NCBI GenBank assembly: GCA_031272155.1
Contig: JAISUI010000091.1
Coordinates: 1 to 53,957, forward strand
Length of the DNA stretch: 53,957 nucleotides
DNA from: Tannerella sp.
Lineage (GTDB): Bacteria; Bacteroidota; Bacteroidia; Bacteroidales; Tannerellaceae
Reading direction: 5' to 3'
Shown here: in pieces, positions 25,386 through 34,879 of the stretch
Layout of the letters: every line of letters starts with the position of its first letter
Position numbering within the stretch: the first letter of the stretch is position 1
Notes under the pieces: model-generated
What the model was told of the DNA's origin: nothing
The model's database searches: none
The model's input: only the letters and a program-made list of their open reading frames with translations
Made by a program: the position numbers and the translations under genes

Positions 25386-26513
25386 ATGGCAAATAAAACA
25401 AATATCACACTTTACCCTAACCTGATTCTCGGCGCTCTTGAGAAAGTGCGTTATCCCGGCAGCGGGAAAAATATAGTGGAAGCCGGTATGGTGGACGACA
25501 ATATCCGTATTGAAGGGTGCAAAGTGTCTTTTTCGCTTCTGTTTGAAAAGCCGAACGATCCGTTCATGCGTTCGGTTGTTAAGGCGGCGGAAACGGCCAT
25601 TCTTACGTATATCTCTCCGGATATAGAGATTAAGGGAAACATCGTTGCTGTTGCCCGTCAAACGTTCCGAAGTGAGGCGCAGGCCGAACGCTTGTTGCCG
25701 GGGGTGAGCCATATCCTTGCTGTTGCTTCCGGCAAAGGAGGAGTGGGCAAAAGCACGGTTGCGACCAATCTGGCCGTGACGCTGGCACGGAAAGGATATA
25801 AGGTCGGTTTGTTAGATGCCGATATTTTCGGGCCGTCGCAACCCAAAATGTTGGGTATGGAAGATGCTCGTCCCGTGATGAAACAGGTTGGCGCCCGTGA
25901 ACTCATACAGCCGGTTGAAAACTATGGTGTTAAGATGCTTTCCATTGGCTTTTTCGTTGAGCGCAAAGATGCCGTTTTGTGGCGGGGCGCGATGGCTTCC
26001 AATGCATTGAAGCAACTTATCAGCGACGCCAACTGGGGGACACTGGATTTTTTCCTGATAGACCTGCCGCCCGGCACAAGCGATATTCACCTTACGCTGG
26101 TGCAGACACTGGCTCTTACAGGCGTTGTTATGGTCTGCACACCGCAGGAAGTTGCGCTGGCCGATGTTCGTAAGGGAATCAGCATGTTTACAGGTGAAAA
26201 GGTGAATGTGCCAGTTCTTGGCTTAATTGAAAATATGGCATGGTTTACGCCTGCCGAACTTCCTGATAACAAATATTATATATTTGGCAAGGAAGGGGGT
26301 GTGCGATTGGCTGCCGAACTGAACATACCACTTCTCGGCCAGATACCTATCGTTCAAAGCATTTGCGAGCAAGGCGACCGGGGAGTTCCTGTCGCTCTTG
26401 ATGCGAATAGTCCTGTTAGCAAAGCCTTTGATGCCATCGCAGACCAAGTCGTTGAACGAGTGGTTTATCGCACAGAGCATCTTCCGCCTACCAAGCGAGT
26501 GAAAGTAAATTGA
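25386..26513 (+). CDS. Mrp/NBP35-family iron-sulfur carrier ATPase
   Basis: The 375-residue cytoplasmic P-loop protein has an N-terminal DUF59/MIP18-like domain (residues about 5-95) and the deviant Walker A GKGGVGKSTVATNLA near residue 117, Walker-B-like DADIFGPS, and DLPPGTSDIHLTLVQ. Members carry and deliver Fe-S clusters. The segment that holds a Cys-x-x-Cys pair in many Mrp/ApbC proteins reads ENMAWFTPAELPDNKYYIFG here, with no cysteines, so cluster binding through that pair is not possible. It may act through other residues or partners. It starts after a short leader and is followed 102 bases later by nadE with its own promoter. Confidence 0.9.
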   Translation: MANKTNITLYPNLILGALEKVRYPGSGKNIVEAGMVDDNIRIEGCKVSFSLLFEKPNDPFMRSVVKAAETAILTYISPDIEIKGNIVAVARQTFRSEAQAERLLPGVSHILAVASGKGGVGKSTVATNLAVTLARKGYKVGLLDADIFGPSQPKMLGMEDARPVMKQVGARELIQPVENYGVKMLSIGFFVERKDAVLWRGAMASNALKQLISDANWGTLDFFLIDLPPGTSDIHLTLVQTLALTGVVMVCTPQEVALADVRKGISMFTGEKVNVPVLGLIENMAWFTPAELPDNKYYIFGKEGGVRLAAELNIPLLGQIPIVQSICEQGDRGVPVALDANSPVSKAFDAIADQVVERVVYRTEHLPPTKRVKVN

Positions 26514-26547
26514 GCGCAGAGAGTTTTTTTAATAATTTTCGCCGGAA

Positions 26548-26581
26548 TTTGGAAGGAATATGCAAACAATGTGTACCTTTG
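26548..26581 (+). promoter_or_regulatory. Promoter of nadE
   Basis: TTTG (26548-26551) and TACCTTTG (26574-26581) are 22 bases apart. A good ribosome-binding site, GGAGG at 26600-26604, precedes the ATG at 26616, unusual in a phylum where such sites are often weak. Confidence 0.65.
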
Positions 26582-26615
26582 CTGCGACGAGAAATAAATT
26601 GGAGGAATTACGGCT

Positions 26616-28550
26616 ATGTACGGATATATCAAAGTAGCTGCGGCCATTCCGCTTCTGAAGGTTGCAGACTGTAATTACAACGTCCTGCAAATGGAACAGT
26701 TGCTGAGAAAAGCAGCAGCGCAGGGCGTACAAATCCTTGTGTTTCCGGAATTATCGGTCACGGGCTATACGTGTATGGATTTGTTTAACCAGAGCTGTTT
26801 GCTGGACAATGCCATCCGTGCACTTTCGGAATTGGTGCGCCGAACAAAAGACGTCGAAACGCTTTGTTTTGCCGGCCTGCCACTTTTTGTGGAAAACAAA
26901 CTGATGAATACGGCCGTCGCTTTCCAGAAAGGGAATATTTTGGGGTTCGTTCCGAAAACATACCTGCCTAACTATAAGGAATATCAGGAAATGCGCTGGT
27001 TTTCGTCGGCTAATGAATTACAGACGGACAGCGTGACGATTGAAGGGAACAGTTATCCATTGAGCAACAAACTATTATTCGTTTCAAGTGAGGTATTGGT
27101 TGGTGTTGAAATATGCGAAGATCTTTGGACGCCTGTTCCGCCAAGTTCCCTGTTATCCATGCAAGGCGCCAATATTCTGGTGAACTTGTCCGCCAGCAAC
27201 GAATTGATAGGTAAAAATGATTACCTGAAATCGTTAATCAAGCAGCAGTCAGCCCGTTGTATAGCAGGCTATATCTATGCGTCAGCCGGATATGGCGAGT
27301 CCACCACCGACCTTGTGTTCGCTGGAAAAGGCTTCATTGCGGAAAATGGCGTCCTGCTTGGTGAGTCGGAGCGGTTTCCAATGGAAGAGAAGTTAATAAT
27401 CAGCGAAATAGATATAGAATATCTTCACCATGACCGGATGGTAAGCAGCAGTTTTACGCAGGGAATATCCCAGTTTGCGGAACAACGCTCTCCGTTACAT
27501 ATACCATTTTATTTGGCTAAAAAAGAGACAATTGAGCTAATTCGTCCGATAGATCCGACACCGTTTGTTCCTGCTGCTGATGACGCCCGTCGTGAACGAT
27601 GTGATGAGATTTTTCATATTCAAATCAACGGTTTGGCTAAACGATTGGCGCATACCCACGTGCAGACGGCCGTTGTGGGTGTTTCCGGCGGTTTGGATTC
27701 CACGCTGGCCTTGCTGGTCACGGCAATGACGTTCGATGCACTCGGTTTGCCCCGTAAGCAGATTCTGGGCGTTACCATGCCCGGATTTGGAACGACAGGG
27801 CGCACATATCATAACGCTATTCAACTAATAAATTCATTGGGAGTTACACTTCGTGAAATTTCCATTGTTGAAGCCTGTCGGTTGCATTTGAAAGATATTG
27901 GCCACGATGAACAAACACAGGATATTACCTACGAAAACGCACAGGCGCGTGAACGGACGCAAATACTGATGGACCTGGCAAACAAGGAGAACGGATTGGT
28001 TATCGGCACAGGCGATCTGTCCGAACTGGCGCTGGGCTGGGCAACCTACAACGGCGATCATATTTCCATGTATGCAGTCAATGTCAGCATTCCCAAGACG
28101 CTTGTCCGCTATCTGGTGGAATGGGTGGCGCAGAACAGGGCGGACGAAGCGTCAAAAACCGTCTTGATGGATATTGCCGATACGCCGGTCAGTCCTGAAC
28201 TCCTTCCGGCCGACGAGCATGGCGCCATCCGTCAAAAAACGGAGGAAGTTGTCGGCCCATACGAGTTGCACGATTTTTTCCTGTATCACATGGTGCGTTT
28301 CGGCGCGTCGCCGGAAAAAATATATTTCCTCGCCCAAAAGGCGTTTGAAGGAAAATACGGGGAAACGACGATCCGTAAATGGCTGCATGTTTTCATTCAC
28401 CGTTTTTTCAGCCAGCAATTTAAGCGCAGTTGCCTGCCCGACGGGCCTAAAGTAGGCTCCATCAGCCTCTCTCCGCGTTGCGACTGGCGAATGCCGAGTG
28501 ATGCCTCGGCTGCATTGTGGCTCAAAGAATCGGAAGGCGAACAACAGTAA
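26616..28550 (+). CDS. nadE: Glutamine-dependent NAD(+) synthetase
   Basis: NadE amidates nicotinic-acid adenine dinucleotide with ATP, using glutamine as ammonia source. The 644-residue protein has an N-terminal nitrilase-type glutaminase with its Glu-Lys-Cys triad in FPELSVTGYTC, FVPKTYLPNYKEY and GVEICEDLW, followed by the synthetase domain with the ATP pyrophosphatase loop VSGGLDSTLALL near residue 355 and GTGDLSELALGW. Length and domain order match the large bacterial form. It starts at the ATG behind a strong ribosome-binding site. Confidence 0.95.
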   Translation: MYGYIKVAAAIPLLKVADCNYNVLQMEQLLRKAAAQGVQILVFPELSVTGYTCMDLFNQSCLLDNAIRALSELVRRTKDVETLCFAGLPLFVENKLMNTAVAFQKGNILGFVPKTYLPNYKEYQEMRWFSSANELQTDSVTIEGNSYPLSNKLLFVSSEVLVGVEICEDLWTPVPPSSLLSMQGANILVNLSASNELIGKNDYLKSLIKQQSARCIAGYIYASAGYGESTTDLVFAGKGFIAENGVLLGESERFPMEEKLIISEIDIEYLHHDRMVSSSFTQGISQFAEQRSPLHIPFYLAKKETIELIRPIDPTPFVPAADDARRERCDEIFHIQINGLAKRLAHTHVQTAVVGVSGGLDSTLALLVTAMTFDALGLPRKQILGVTMPGFGTTGRTYHNAIQLINSLGVTLREISIVEACRLHLKDIGHDEQTQDITYENAQARERTQILMDLANKENGLVIGTGDLSELALGWATYNGDHISMYAVNVSIPKTLVRYLVEWVAQNRADEASKTVLMDIADTPVSPELLPADEHGAIRQKTEEVVGPYELHDFFLYHMVRFGASPEKIYFLAQKAFEGKYGETTIRKWLHVFIHRFFSQQFKRSCLPDGPKVGSISLSPRCDWRMPSDASAALWLKESEGEQQ

Positions 28551-28599
28551 GTAACATAAATTTTTTAGAATATAAAATGAATTTATCAAAAAGTATTTC

Positions 28600-28607
28600 T
28601 ATCTTTG
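28600..28607 (+). promoter_or_regulatory. -7 box of the DUF1097 gene
   Basis: TATCTTTG matches TAnnTTTG and lies 81 bases before the start codon. No clear -33 element. Transcription should start near 28613-28615. Confidence 0.55.
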
Positions 28608-28612
28608 TCCCC

Positions 28613-28659
28613 GAAACGGAAATGAAAGATCACTGTGGGTATTTTTTGATTTCGGTTTC
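28613..28659 (+). promoter_or_regulatory. Hairpin at the 5' end of the DUF1097 leader
   Basis: GAAACGGAAAT (28613-28623) pairs with ATTTCGGTTTC (28649-28659): ten pairs around one G-G mismatch, with a 25-base loop containing GATCACTGTGGG. It sits at the predicted transcript start. It could stabilise the RNA or act as a small leader regulator; it matches no riboswitch I know. Confidence 0.4.
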
Positions 28660-28688
28660 AGGTAATTATTAATCAAAACAGTTATAAC

Positions 28689-29204
28689 ATGAAGAAAATT
28701 TCTTTTGCAGCAGGCTCAGCCTGGACAGCGCTCTTAGCGTTTGTAATCGTCATTATTGACCAGTTATTAAAGAAGTACATGCCTATCGGGGCAGAGACAG
28801 GTTTCACCTACGTAGCGTTCGTTGCGTGGGCGGTCTATTTCTTCTCCGGCTGTACATTGAAAGGCGGCATCCGTGCGATGCTTGGATGGGCTATCGGGAT
28901 AGGATTCTCTATCGGGATAGTCAAGCTCGCAGGTCTGTTTGCCTGCACACCGTTCTTTTGCGTACCAATCGCTGTATTTATCGTAGTTTTTCTGGTGCTT
29001 TATCTTGAAAAAGTGCCTTGGATAGACCTTATTCCGGCAATGTTCGTCGCATCGGGTACATACTTCGGAATGATAAATTACGTAGCTCCGGGCGATCTGG
29101 CAAATTGCGCTTACGTCGAAATCATTTATGGTTTTATCGGGCTGTTGTTCGGATGGATCACCATTGAAGGGAAAAAAGTGCTTTCCAAAATGATCGAGAA
29201 ATAA
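28689..29204 (+). CDS. DUF1097-like inner-membrane protein
   Basis: The 171-residue protein has five or so membrane helices with short loops: WTALLAFVIVIIDQLL, YVAFVAWAVYFFSGC, MLGWAIGIGFSIGIVKLAG, FCVPIAVFIVVFLVLYL, and IIYGFIGLLFGWITI. This compact pattern and the AxxAWAVYF/GC text resemble the DUF1097 family of inner-membrane proteins such as YcdZ. The function is not known. It has its own promoter and leader and ends in a strong terminator, so it is a single-gene unit. Confidence 0.8.
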   Translation: MKKISFAAGSAWTALLAFVIVIIDQLLKKYMPIGAETGFTYVAFVAWAVYFFSGCTLKGGIRAMLGWAIGIGFSIGIVKLAGLFACTPFFCVPIAVFIVVFLVLYLEKVPWIDLIPAMFVASGTYFGMINYVAPGDLANCAYVEIIYGFIGLLFGWITIEGKKVLSKMIEK

Positions 29205-29229
29205 TGCCAAAAACAGTTGGCAAAAGCGG

Positions 29230-29265
29230 ACTGTTCGGATAATTTTTGTCCGGACAGTTTTTTTT
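29230..29265 (+). terminator. Rho-independent terminator after the DUF1097 gene
   Basis: ACTGTTCGGA (29230-29239) pairs with TCCGGACAGT (29249-29258), ten pairs with one G-U, followed by eight T. On the other strand four T follow, so it may also serve rsmA, though at distance. Confidence 0.85.
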
Positions 29266-29350
29266 CTTGCCGGTGTCTTTTTATGGCTTAAAACTGTTGT
29301 CGCGGCTTTTCTGATACGGCACACTTTATCAACTACTTGGCATATATATC

Positions 29351-30124
29351 TCAAAAAATCATCTCCGTCAGTCCCACAAACTCCTCAACCGAGAGTTGCT
29401 CCGGGCGACGGTCGAAAATCGGCTGAGCAGCGAGATCGGTTCGGTCTTCGAGCAACAACTTCAGAGAGTTGCGCAAGGTTTTACGGCGCTGATTGAAGGC
29501 GGTTTTCACAACAGTGCGAAACCGGTTTTCATCGCAGCCAAGCGCAGTACGACTGTTACGTGTCAGCCGGATAACGGCCGACTGCACTTTGGGCGGCGGA
29601 TCAAAAACTTCCGGCCCGACAGTGAACAAATATTCTATATCATACCAGGCCTGCAGCAGCACGCTGATGATTCCGTAAGCCTTCTTTCCAGGCTTTGAGG
29701 CCAGACGCTCTGCCACCTCTTTCTGCACCATTCCACCGCATATAGGGATCATATCTTTGTATTCCAGTACTTTAAAAAATATCTGACTCGAAATGTTGTA
29801 GGGATAATTGCCTATAACCATAAATTTTTCAGGAAACAGACCGTGCAAGTCGAGTTTCAAAAAATCGGCTTCAACAATCCGATCTCTCAGAGCAGGAAAA
29901 TTGGCATGTAGAAAAGTCGCCGACTCTCGGTCGAGTTCAACCACTTTCAGGTCGGGATGCGACCGGAGCAAGAACTGCGTCAGAACGCCCGCGCCAGGTC
30001 CGATTTCGAGCGCCGGCAGTCCATTGTCAGTCGGCAGAATATCGGCAATCCGCTCTGCCACCGATAAGTCTTTCAGAAAATGCTGCCCGAGCGACTTTTT
30101 AGGTCTAACTTTTCGTCTGTACAT
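29351..30124 (-). CDS. rsmA: 16S rRNA dimethyladenosine transferase
   Basis: RsmA (KsgA) dimethylates two adjacent adenines near the 3' end of 16S rRNA. The 257-residue protein begins VRPKKSLGQHFLKD (the signature start), has the SAM-binding LEIGPGAGVLT, the catalytic NYPYNISSQI motif, and the C-terminal helix FNQRRKTLRNSLK. Length is normal. It lies 12 bases downstream of the rhamnosidase gene, so it may be read partly from that transcript, although housekeeping expression would need a promoter inside or before it. Confidence 0.95.
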   Translation of the reverse strand: MYRRKVRPKKSLGQHFLKDLSVAERIADILPTDNGLPALEIGPGAGVLTQFLLRSHPDLKVVELDRESATFLHANFPALRDRIVEADFLKLDLHGLFPEKFMVIGNYPYNISSQIFFKVLEYKDMIPICGGMVQKEVAERLASKPGKKAYGIISVLLQAWYDIEYLFTVGPEVFDPPPKVQSAVIRLTRNSRTALGCDENRFRTVVKTAFNQRRKTLRNSLKLLLEDRTDLAAQPIFDRRPEQLSVEEFVGLTEMIF

Positions 30125-30136
30125 CAGCGCTTTTGT

Positions 30137-33100
30137 TTACAAACCAATAATTCTGATCTTCCCAACAAGCCCCGACTCCTGCAATTCCGAACTGCTACCG
30201 ATACGATTTGTCGCCACTTTCCGCTCTGCTTCAGGCAGCAGTCGGTCACCAATTACGCGGTTGAGCCAGAGATTGACCACTTCGACTTCAAGTTCATTGT
30301 CGCCATCACATATAACCTCAGTAACATCAACGCGATACGGAGGCGTCCACACTCCTCCGGCATATTTGCCATTGATTTTTACCTTTGCCATCACTCCGAC
30401 CTTATCAAATTCCAGGTATAGCCTTAAGTCTTTGCGGTTTTTGGGTATTGAGGCATTGAAAACCGTTCTGTAAACCGCTGTACCGGAATAATATTTTATC
30501 CTGTCATCCTTATTCTTCGACCAGTCGGACAGTTCGTTGAAAACAACAGGCTCCGAAGGTCCGCGACGGATGGAGTCGGATTCAAAAGAAACCGTCCAGG
30601 GGGAAGTGATTTCGGCAATGGTTTCCGGATTGGAGAAATTCCGATTTCTAATTTTTGATTTCCCCTTTTTGATTTTTGAATTGAATACCACAAAATAGCT
30701 CTCAAACGCCTCCATTTCAAGTGGTACAACAATCATTTCGCTTTTCACTTCAAATTCAGGCAGGGAGCGGATTTCGCCGGTAACTGGATTCCACAATTCT
30801 ATGCTCACAAAATCTTTCCCAATCCGAAATTCCGGCCTGCAACTTATTTTCTCGTTTTTCTGATTTGAAACGAAAAAGATTTCGCGCTCGGCAGTCGTAC
30901 GATGTGCGTATTTTATTTTTTCGCGGCCAGCACGAAAATCCGGTGCAATATGCAGCGTGTCAAGCGCTTGTTGCATTGTGAAGTTTTGAAGCGCCAAACC
31001 TTTGCCATAGCAATGAATAACAGGCATTTCGCTCGTTGCAGCAGTGTTCCATATTTTTTCGGCCAGCGCGACGACTTTGGCATCGGATTCCGGAAATCCC
31101 TGTAAACTTGGCGATTTCACCGGCGGATTGCCCACAACGACAGCGCCTTGGGACACAAGTTTTTCAATTTTTTCAAGTAATTCAGGGCGCATCGTCTCGA
31201 CAGGCGGCAGAACGAGCATCCGATAGCGTGTGCCGTGAGGCAGCGTCAGCAGACCGTTTTCGACGGTCATTGAGTTTAAAATCACGTCATAATTGACATA
31301 ATCAACATGGTAACCTTCGGGGACCTGCGAAACGTAATGGTCGTAATCGGCTTCGTTTTCCCGCATCTCAAGCGGGCCGCAATTGACCGGCACATTTTCG
31401 CCGATGAAATAGGCGATATCGGCCACGTTGAGACCCTGTTCAAGCATCAGTCCACAGCGTTTCAGATACTCAGTGAAAATGTCCATCTGGCTGAACCACG
31501 TATTTTTACGGTTAAACTCGGTGCCAAACCATGCCTCAATTCCGGGATAACGGTTTTCGTAAGCCTGCTGGATATAAACGTGCATCACGCAACGGGTCAT
31601 ACCGTCGGCAAAAGCAAAATCACCAATGCGTTTTATTGAGCGCGGATGATAACCATAAGCATTGCCGGCGCTCGTAAAGGCCTCGGCATAGACCGCAGAT
31701 TTATTGTAAATATGGGCACATGAAGCTGTTACCGGCACGTATGGTTTGGTCTGGTTTGTCCAGAACTCTGTGCCGAGGCGGTTGGCATGTTTACCATAAA
31801 TCAGACATTCGCCCGAAAATCCCCAGTCGCCGTAGTTCTCAAGCCAGGTTTCGATGCCGTGGCGGTTGGCCTCGGCAGTCAGAGCGCCGACATATTCGGT
31901 AGAAGCAAGGTCGGCAGTCAGCCGGCGAACATCCCAGAGAAAGCGATCGGAAACTTCGGTATTATCAATGACATGGCCGGTCAGAACGGGCAAATAGGGT
32001 GTCGGGTCGTATCCGTAACGGGTTTTGAAGGTTTCAATAAAGCCGTCGGTGAATGTTTGCCCGCCGCGCTCCCAACTGTCGCCGACTATGACTTTCAACG
32101 AACGACGGTCTTCAGCCGGAATACGACGTAAAAACTCCCCGATATAGGAATCGAAATGATGAGCAACCGGCGCGGCATTGATTTTATCCATTTCAAGACC
32201 GGTGCCTTCAGGCGACGACGGCGAATTGCAGGCATAAGTCGGCACCATGCCCATCCGCAGGATGAGCCATTCGCCTGCAGGCGCTTTATCCCATTTCAGC
32301 CGTCCGGTGGAATCCGTTTTTGAAGTCAGGTCAATAACCTGTTCCTTAGCAGGAACCGACCATGCATCGGCTGCCTGCTGTGGCCATTGATAGTAATCCC
32401 AAACCGGCGACGGTCCCTGATAAAGCCTTGCAAACGATTTTTCGGGATATTGATCAACCGCAGGCGATTCCGACAGCGAAATGCTACCAATCGCGCTGAC
32501 CGAACCGGCATTAGTCAGCACAAGCCGAAATTCCGAAGCAGTCGTAGCCGGAAAAGACGCTACCACAGGTGCATAAGGACGAAATCCGACATACGTTTTG
32601 GCATTCGAACGATCGAGCGTAAATGTCTTTATTGTACGATATTCATCGTTTTCCTTTGCCTGAAGTTCGGCTTCAGCCTGCAACAGTCCGGCCGGATAAA
32701 CGGTTAAGCTGCGAGCAGTTAGTGGCTTGGAATATTTCAGCGTAATGGTTGCGGTTTCTCCTTCACGTGTCCTTTCATTCAAAAAATATTGAGGATAAAT
32801 GGGAGAATCGGGCGATACATCGGGGCGCATTTGAACTTTTGGGTCATAATCGGGATTATTCACGTCACTTTTGACAATATTCCCTGAAACTGAAATCGTT
32901 GGCGCAGTAAGCAAATTCCCGGCCGGGAAAGCCAGAACGCAAACGTCCTGAAAATCAGCGCAAGGGCGTGATTCATCCTCTTCAAAATGGTCGGTCAGTT
33001 CATTTAGTCGTGCCGCCGACGGTGGGACGGGCAGTTGCACTTCAATGTTTCCTTTTTCTCCTGCGTTGACGCGAGTTTCCGACGCTGTCAGATAGCGCAT

Positions 33101-33544
33101 GGCCTGCTGCGGCTCAATCCACGGCCCACCCGACTGGCTCCAGCCGGGGCAATTGAACATGCCGATCTCGATGCCAAGTTCACTTGCGGTTTTCAGCGCA
33201 GCGTGCGTGATTTCCCACCATTCGTCGGTAAAAATTTTAACTTTGCCGTAATCAACACTTTGCCCGCCGATATTGCCGATGAATGCGCTATTGATACCGG
33301 CTCGTTTCATCGCCTTAAGGTCAGCAACGACGCCTTCTTTCGAGATATTATCCGACATCCAATACCAGTAAACACCGGTGGAAATAATGTCGGTAGGATT
33401 GCGGAAGTCTGCTTCGAGAGAAGATTTCCGACCGTATGAGGATGAGATGGGCATCTCACCGTCCACCTTCTGTTTCTTTTGCGCGAATACCTCATTACTG
33501 CATCCAAGTGCAATAATTACGATGGATAAAATCAATATTCTCAT
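30137..33544 (-). CDS. GH106-type alpha-L-rhamnosidase
   Basis: This is an 1135-residue exported protein; the signal contains ALGC (Cys15), so it may be a lipoprotein. The N-terminal catalytic region carries GVYWYWMSDNISKEGV, LKAMKRAGINSAFIGNIGG, and IGMFNCPGWSQSGGPWI, text typical of the Glyco_hydro_106 family, inverting enzymes that release alpha-L-rhamnose. Later parts include LKVIVGDSWERGG and WLENYGDWGFSGE. The last 150 residues form a GH2-like galactose-binding sandwich (YYSGTAVYRTVF, KINGKYAGGVWTPPYRVDVT). Rhamnose ends occur in rhamnogalacturonan, which fits the uronate operon in this window. It has its own -7 box and is not closely linked to a SusC/SusD pair. Confidence 0.87.
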   Translation of the reverse strand: MRILILSIVIIALGCSNEVFAQKKQKVDGEMPISSSYGRKSSLEADFRNPTDIISTGVYWYWMSDNISKEGVVADLKAMKRAGINSAFIGNIGGQSVDYGKVKIFTDEWWEITHAALKTASELGIEIGMFNCPGWSQSGGPWIEPQQAMRYLTASETRVNAGEKGNIEVQLPVPPSAARLNELTDHFEEDESRPCADFQDVCVLAFPAGNLLTAPTISVSGNIVKSDVNNPDYDPKVQMRPDVSPDSPIYPQYFLNERTREGETATITLKYSKPLTARSLTVYPAGLLQAEAELQAKENDEYRTIKTFTLDRSNAKTYVGFRPYAPVVASFPATTASEFRLVLTNAGSVSAIGSISLSESPAVDQYPEKSFARLYQGPSPVWDYYQWPQQAADAWSVPAKEQVIDLTSKTDSTGRLKWDKAPAGEWLILRMGMVPTYACNSPSSPEGTGLEMDKINAAPVAHHFDSYIGEFLRRIPAEDRRSLKVIVGDSWERGGQTFTDGFIETFKTRYGYDPTPYLPVLTGHVIDNTEVSDRFLWDVRRLTADLASTEYVGALTAEANRHGIETWLENYGDWGFSGECLIYGKHANRLGTEFWTNQTKPYVPVTASCAHIYNKSAVYAEAFTSAGNAYGYHPRSIKRIGDFAFADGMTRCVMHVYIQQAYENRYPGIEAWFGTEFNRKNTWFSQMDIFTEYLKRCGLMLEQGLNVADIAYFIGENVPVNCGPLEMRENEADYDHYVSQVPEGYHVDYVNYDVILNSMTVENGLLTLPHGTRYRMLVLPPVETMRPELLEKIEKLVSQGAVVVGNPPVKSPSLQGFPESDAKVVALAEKIWNTAATSEMPVIHCYGKGLALQNFTMQQALDTLHIAPDFRAGREKIKYAHRTTAEREIFFVSNQKNEKISCRPEFRIGKDFVSIELWNPVTGEIRSLPEFEVKSEMIVVPLEMEAFESYFVVFNSKIKKGKSKIRNRNFSNPETIAEITSPWTVSFESDSIRRGPSEPVVFNELSDWSKNKDDRIKYYSGTAVYRTVFNASIPKNRKDLRLYLEFDKVGVMAKVKINGKYAGGVWTPPYRVDVTEVICDGDNELEVEVVNLWLNRVIGDRLLPEAERKVATNRIGSSSELQESGLVGKIRIIGL

Positions 33545-33564
33545 GTTTTTACTTTTTTTGACTG

Positions 33565-33572
33565 CAAATATA
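33565..33572 (-). promoter_or_regulatory. -7 box of the rhamnosidase gene
   Basis: On the minus strand the bases read TATATTTG, a consensus -7 box 20 bases before the start codon. The -33 region is weak. Confidence 0.55.
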
Positions 33573-33613
33573 GTACTTTTTTTTGACTGTCACATTGAAT
33601 TTCGCCCCGTCAT

Positions 33614-33651
33614 AAAAAAAGAGATAGCCTCTTTTGAAGACTATCTCTTTT
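33614..33651 (-). terminator. Terminator at the end of the sigma/FecR/SusC/SusD operon
   Basis: AAAGAGATAG (33618-33627) pairs with CTATCTCTTT (33641-33650). On the minus strand the hairpin is followed by seven T, giving a clear end 43 bases after the DUF1735 gene stop and separating that operon from the rhamnosidase gene. Confidence 0.8.
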
Positions 33652-33693
33652 CGTGCGATTACCAATCAGCCTGTTAAGGCAAACTTGGAGAAA

Positions 33694-34848
33694 TCATTTG
33701 ACGCCGGCAGCGCCGAGCGCTTGGATACGTGTGGCGCCGAGAGCGCCGTCCCAAATACGCACTTCTGCGACGTCCATATCTGCGTCTTCGCCGTCGTTAT
33801 CGCCAAAGAAGATTACCCCTTTCGGGTCGAGCGTATATCTGCCATTATCGGTGAGGTCGTCTTTATGCAGATGCAACTCGCCATCCACATAAATCTTGTA
33901 GAACGCGCCTAATTTCACACTGATAACGATACGGTGCCATTCGCCCGGAGGCAAGGTGTAGGAAGGCAAATTGTCGGGAGGCACGGGCGTTGCGGTGTTG
34001 CCCAGTGCGCCTACGCCAATAGAACCATCGCCCGGACGGATAAACAGGTCGCCATCGCTCGTGTTACTCAAATCTGTCTGATACAAAGTGTAATACACGC
34101 CCTTAGCCGGATATTGTATATCCATCAGGATAGTATATTCCGTTACTCCGCTCGGAGCGTCAATGTTGTGAGCCGCTTTGAAATAGCTGCCCTTAGGCAC
34201 ATGTACGCCCTTCCCGCCGGCAGGTCCCGACACTGAATAAAAGCCGCTGCCTACTAATTCCAAATCGTCGCCCAAAGTCGCTTTGGCAAAATTACCGGCG
34301 TCATCAAACTCCCACTGCGCCATAAGCGAAGCGCTCTTGTTGGAAATAGTGTAATAGACAGTCTTTTTGATCGGATGAAGCGGAAAGCCATTACTTGCAT
34401 TTACCGATTTGACGGTTACCGGAAGGAGATATTCCCCGTTAGGCAACTTATCAAGATCAATAAGCGAGAAGTCCACGCTTCCTTCCAATGAGCCTGTTGC
34501 AATCCTTACCGTAGAATTGGGAAAAGACACGTGAGCCTCCGGAAAGGGAGTAAGACTTTTGGAATTGGCGCTGTTATAAGCCGAAACGAGCGAAAGATCA
34601 ACCCCAACAGTCGCTTCTACGGTAGCCGATTTCGTCTCGTCAATACCATATTTGACTGAAAAAGTGAGACTTTTCTCTTTTTCGCCTAAATCAATCACGT
34701 CGGTCGCCGACACATTCACATCGTAGGGTGAGGGGACGAAAACATATTCCGGCATGGTGTCGCTTCCTGCAGGTTCCCAATCGTTCCCACATGAAGAAAG
34801 CAACCCCAGACCTGCTATTATACTGAAAAATATCTTTATTCTGTTCAT
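33694..34848 (-). CDS. DUF1735 and LamG-domain surface lipoprotein
   Basis: The 384-residue lipoprotein has Cys20 in an LLSSC lipobox. Residues about 35-165 match the DUF1735 immunoglobulin-like domain found in BT_3987-type proteins (SVKYGIDETKSATVEATVGVD, LPVTVKSVN). Residues about 185-375 form a LamG/concanavalin-like sandwich (LMAQWEFDDAGN, GEWHRIVISVKLGAFYKIYVDGE split over two strands, VAEVRIWDGAL). Such proteins sit in the SusD-neighbour position and serve as surface glycan-binding proteins, which is the likely role. It follows susD by 31 bases and precedes the operon terminator. Confidence 0.87.
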   Translation of the reverse strand: MNRIKIFFSIIAGLGLLSSCGNDWEPAGSDTMPEYVFVPSPYDVNVSATDVIDLGEKEKSLTFSVKYGIDETKSATVEATVGVDLSLVSAYNSANSKSLTPFPEAHVSFPNSTVRIATGSLEGSVDFSLIDLDKLPNGEYLLPVTVKSVNASNGFPLHPIKKTVYYTISNKSASLMAQWEFDDAGNFAKATLGDDLELVGSGFYSVSGPAGGKGVHVPKGSYFKAAHNIDAPSGVTEYTILMDIQYPAKGVYYTLYQTDLSNTSDGDLFIRPGDGSIGVGALGNTATPVPPDNLPSYTLPPGEWHRIVISVKLGAFYKIYVDGELHLHKDDLTDNGRYTLDPKGVIFFGDNDGEDADMDVAEVRIWDGALGATRIQALGAAGVK

Positions 34849-34879
34849 AATATTCTGAATATTTTATAGTTACACATAA

